NCBI GenBank assembly: GCA_002786025.1
Contig: NHNW01000075.1
Coordinates: forward strand, 123,784 to 187,783
DNA from: Zasmidium citrigriseum
Taxonomy: Eukaryota > Ascomycota > Dothideomycetes > Mycosphaerellales > Mycosphaerellaceae
Direction of reading: 5' to 3'
Length of the DNA stretch: 64,000 nt
The notes beneath the pieces were generated by a model. It saw only the letters and a list, made by a program, of their open reading frames with translations. It was not told where the DNA came from and searched no databases. Of this stretch, positions 62,409 to 64,000 are shown piece by piece. Both the position numbers and the translations under genes were made by a program. Every line of letters starts with the position of its first letter. Position 1 is the stretch's first letter.

Positions 62409-64000
62409 AAGGGTTCTAGCCTAAGTTTTAGCTAAAGAGGTGCAGCTTTAGCGTTAGATATTCGAAAAATCGAAATAACTCGCTATATAGGGTATATATT
62501 AGTCTATAGTTTAGTATAGTATTTATCGATACTCCCCTAATAGATATAATAAGTAGAAAATAGAGGATATTTAGGAATCTCGCTATTTTATTCCTAATGC
62601 ACTATATAGTAGGCTTTAGCTCTACTAGGTATAAAATAATACTAAATTAAACTATTTATCGCTTTTTAGCTAGTCCTAATAAGTATAGATATACCGTATA
62701 TAATTAGGACTAGCTTAGGGTATCGCAAAATTAAGAAACAAGCCCTCCCTTTAGTAGTAATTTCGTCCTAATATAGTAGCTAGAAATATATATCTAAACT
62801 AGTCTAAATTAAAGAATTAAATACTAACGTACTTACTAAAGGTAGTATCGATTATATAAATAGAGAGGTCGCTAGTCGTAGTAGTAGTCGAGGTTAGGTA
62901 GGAGAATAGTAGTAGCTTAGGCGTCTAGTTAAAGCTTAAGAACTCTTCTTCTTTAGAGTCTACCCTAGCTTCTTCCTCTTCTTCTTCGTCGTTATCGTCG
63001 TTAGCTATCGCTAAATCCTAGCTCTAGGAACTCTAAGAAGAAGCTAAACTATTAGCTTTATCTACGCGGGTATTATACTTAGCTCGCGCCTACTATACCG
63101 TAAACTATAAGGCCTAAATAATAATTTCTATCTCCCTAATCTAGTTATTAAACTCGATCGCTAGAAAGTCGATCGTAATCCGCTTTCGCTTAGCGTCGTT
63201 AGTATCTATTATCTCCTTACCCGCCTTAGATATCTTAAAGTAGTAGTCGCCTATAGCGCCCTCCTAAATACTCTTCGCCTTACTACTACGACGACGAGGG
63301 TAGTCTCTATAGTAATCGTAGTAGTAGCGGTTATTACTCTAGGCGTAGTTAGTATAGGAGCCGCTAAATATCTAGGTACCGTTAGACTAGTAAAGACGGA
63401 TATAGAATCTAAATAGGCCCTTTCTATTCTCGTAGTTCTCGTAGGGATTCGTCTCTTTAGGCTTAGTAGCGTCGGCTAGGGAAGTAAGGAGAGATAGTAG
63501 GTAGAACTTACCGCTAGCTAGCCTAAAGGCCTAGTTATCGATATAGCGTAGGACGTTATATAGGTCGCTAGTTAGGTCGTACTTCCGGTCGTTATTAACG
63601 AACTCTAGGATTAACGTATATAGATAGCGGCTAAGGGTATCCCTAATAGAGGTATAGTAGCCTTAGGTTATTAGGAAGCGTAGTTAACGAAGGGCGTTAT
63701 ATAGCTAGTTAGGAGAAAGCTCGACCTCCTTATATCCCTTCTCGTTAGTTTAGAATATAGGGAGGCGGTTCTTAGGATCCCGCTCGGTCGTATTAATAAT
63801 AATACGTAGCTAAGAGTTTACGACTATATAGAAGATACGTAGAGCTCGCTCCTAAATATATATTAGTATAGCTTTTAGTTAGGCGGTAGGTTAGTAAACT
63901 AACGATCTCTTTCTCGCGCTAAGACTACGTACTATTTATAAAGAAGTCTCTACCCTTACTAGGGCGCTTCGGATTATTACCGTCGTCCTTCTACTAACGC
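62409..64000. mobile_element. RIP-mutated AT-rich transposon relic, open at window edge
   Basis: The sequence changes abruptly to TA-rich DNA with no long open frame. From 62741 to 64000 I find no CpA and no TpG on the plus strand, and hence none on the minus, while CpG, TpA, CpT and ApG are common. That is the product of CpA-to-TpA change on both strands, that is RIP run to completion. On the minus strand at about 63130-63480 one frame is a plausible hydrophilic, Tyr/Arg/Asn-rich protein interrupted only by TAG codons, as expected from mutated Gln and Trp codons. The original element was therefore probably protein-coding (a retrotransposon Gag-like layer is a guess). Confidence 0.8.

Overview
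The window reads as nuclear DNA of a filamentous ascomycete, most likely a plant- or rock-associated Dothideomycete (Mycosphaerellales-like). The reasons are dense genes on both strands, about 40 spliceosomal introns of mostly 47-71 bp with GTRNGY donors and CTRAY branch sites, fungal-only families (DUF3632, 2EXR/F-box-like, rhodopsin-domain Pth11-like receptors, NmrA-like, Rds1/LsdA-like), and a right end with the signature of repeat-induced point mutation (RIP). Gene models were spliced by eye, so exon limits are inferences unless a family motif fixes them.

Layout. 1-365: 5' end of a Gln/Pro-rich regulator leaving the window. 366-5178: long gene-poor leader and intergenic DNA with a decayed tRNA-Arg-like element whose box A is split by a 56-bp intron-like insert. 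5.2-9.2 kb: a small unknown protein, a DUF3632 protein, a short-chain dehydrogenase with a GC-AG intron, and a ubiquitin C-terminal hydrolase. 10.1-13.4 kb: a 1110-residue secreted Ser/Thr-rich wall protein. 13.7-16.6 kb: an NmrA-like gene with one nonsense codon, and an epoxide hydrolase. 17.8-23.4 kb: five tandem BTB-domain paralogues, all on the minus strand. 23.9-25.9 kb: a mitochondrial small protein and an Ssu1-type sulfite pump. 27.8-33.9 kb: a PH-domain protein, a double CrcB fluoride exporter (FEX), a Zn2Cys6 regulator and an amidase that has lost catalytic residues. 34.6-38.3 kb: a sedolisin protease, a small secreted protein and a 2EXR protein. 38.8-49 kb: two rhodopsin-domain receptors, an Rds1-like protein, and secreted Cys-containing proteins, one frameshifted. 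49.5-62.2 kb: mostly housekeeping genes (proteasome Rpt5, a diverged CAX exchanger, a large AAA ATPase, a peroxisomal amine oxidase, Oms1-like, a membrane protein, a C2H2 protein, Dpm1). 62.4-64.0 kb: an AT-rich, heavily RIP-mutated transposon relic with essentially no CpA or TpG.

The genes do not form one pathway. Themes are anion detoxification (Ssu1, FEX), secretion and wall proteins with effector-like small proteins, membrane sensing, and several members of enzyme or transporter families whose catalytic residues have changed (amidase, CAX, UCH). The most distinctive system-like element is the BTB array. Its members share a K-R-x-R motif just before the BTB domain, and in four of five that motif is cut by a phase-2 intron at the same place.
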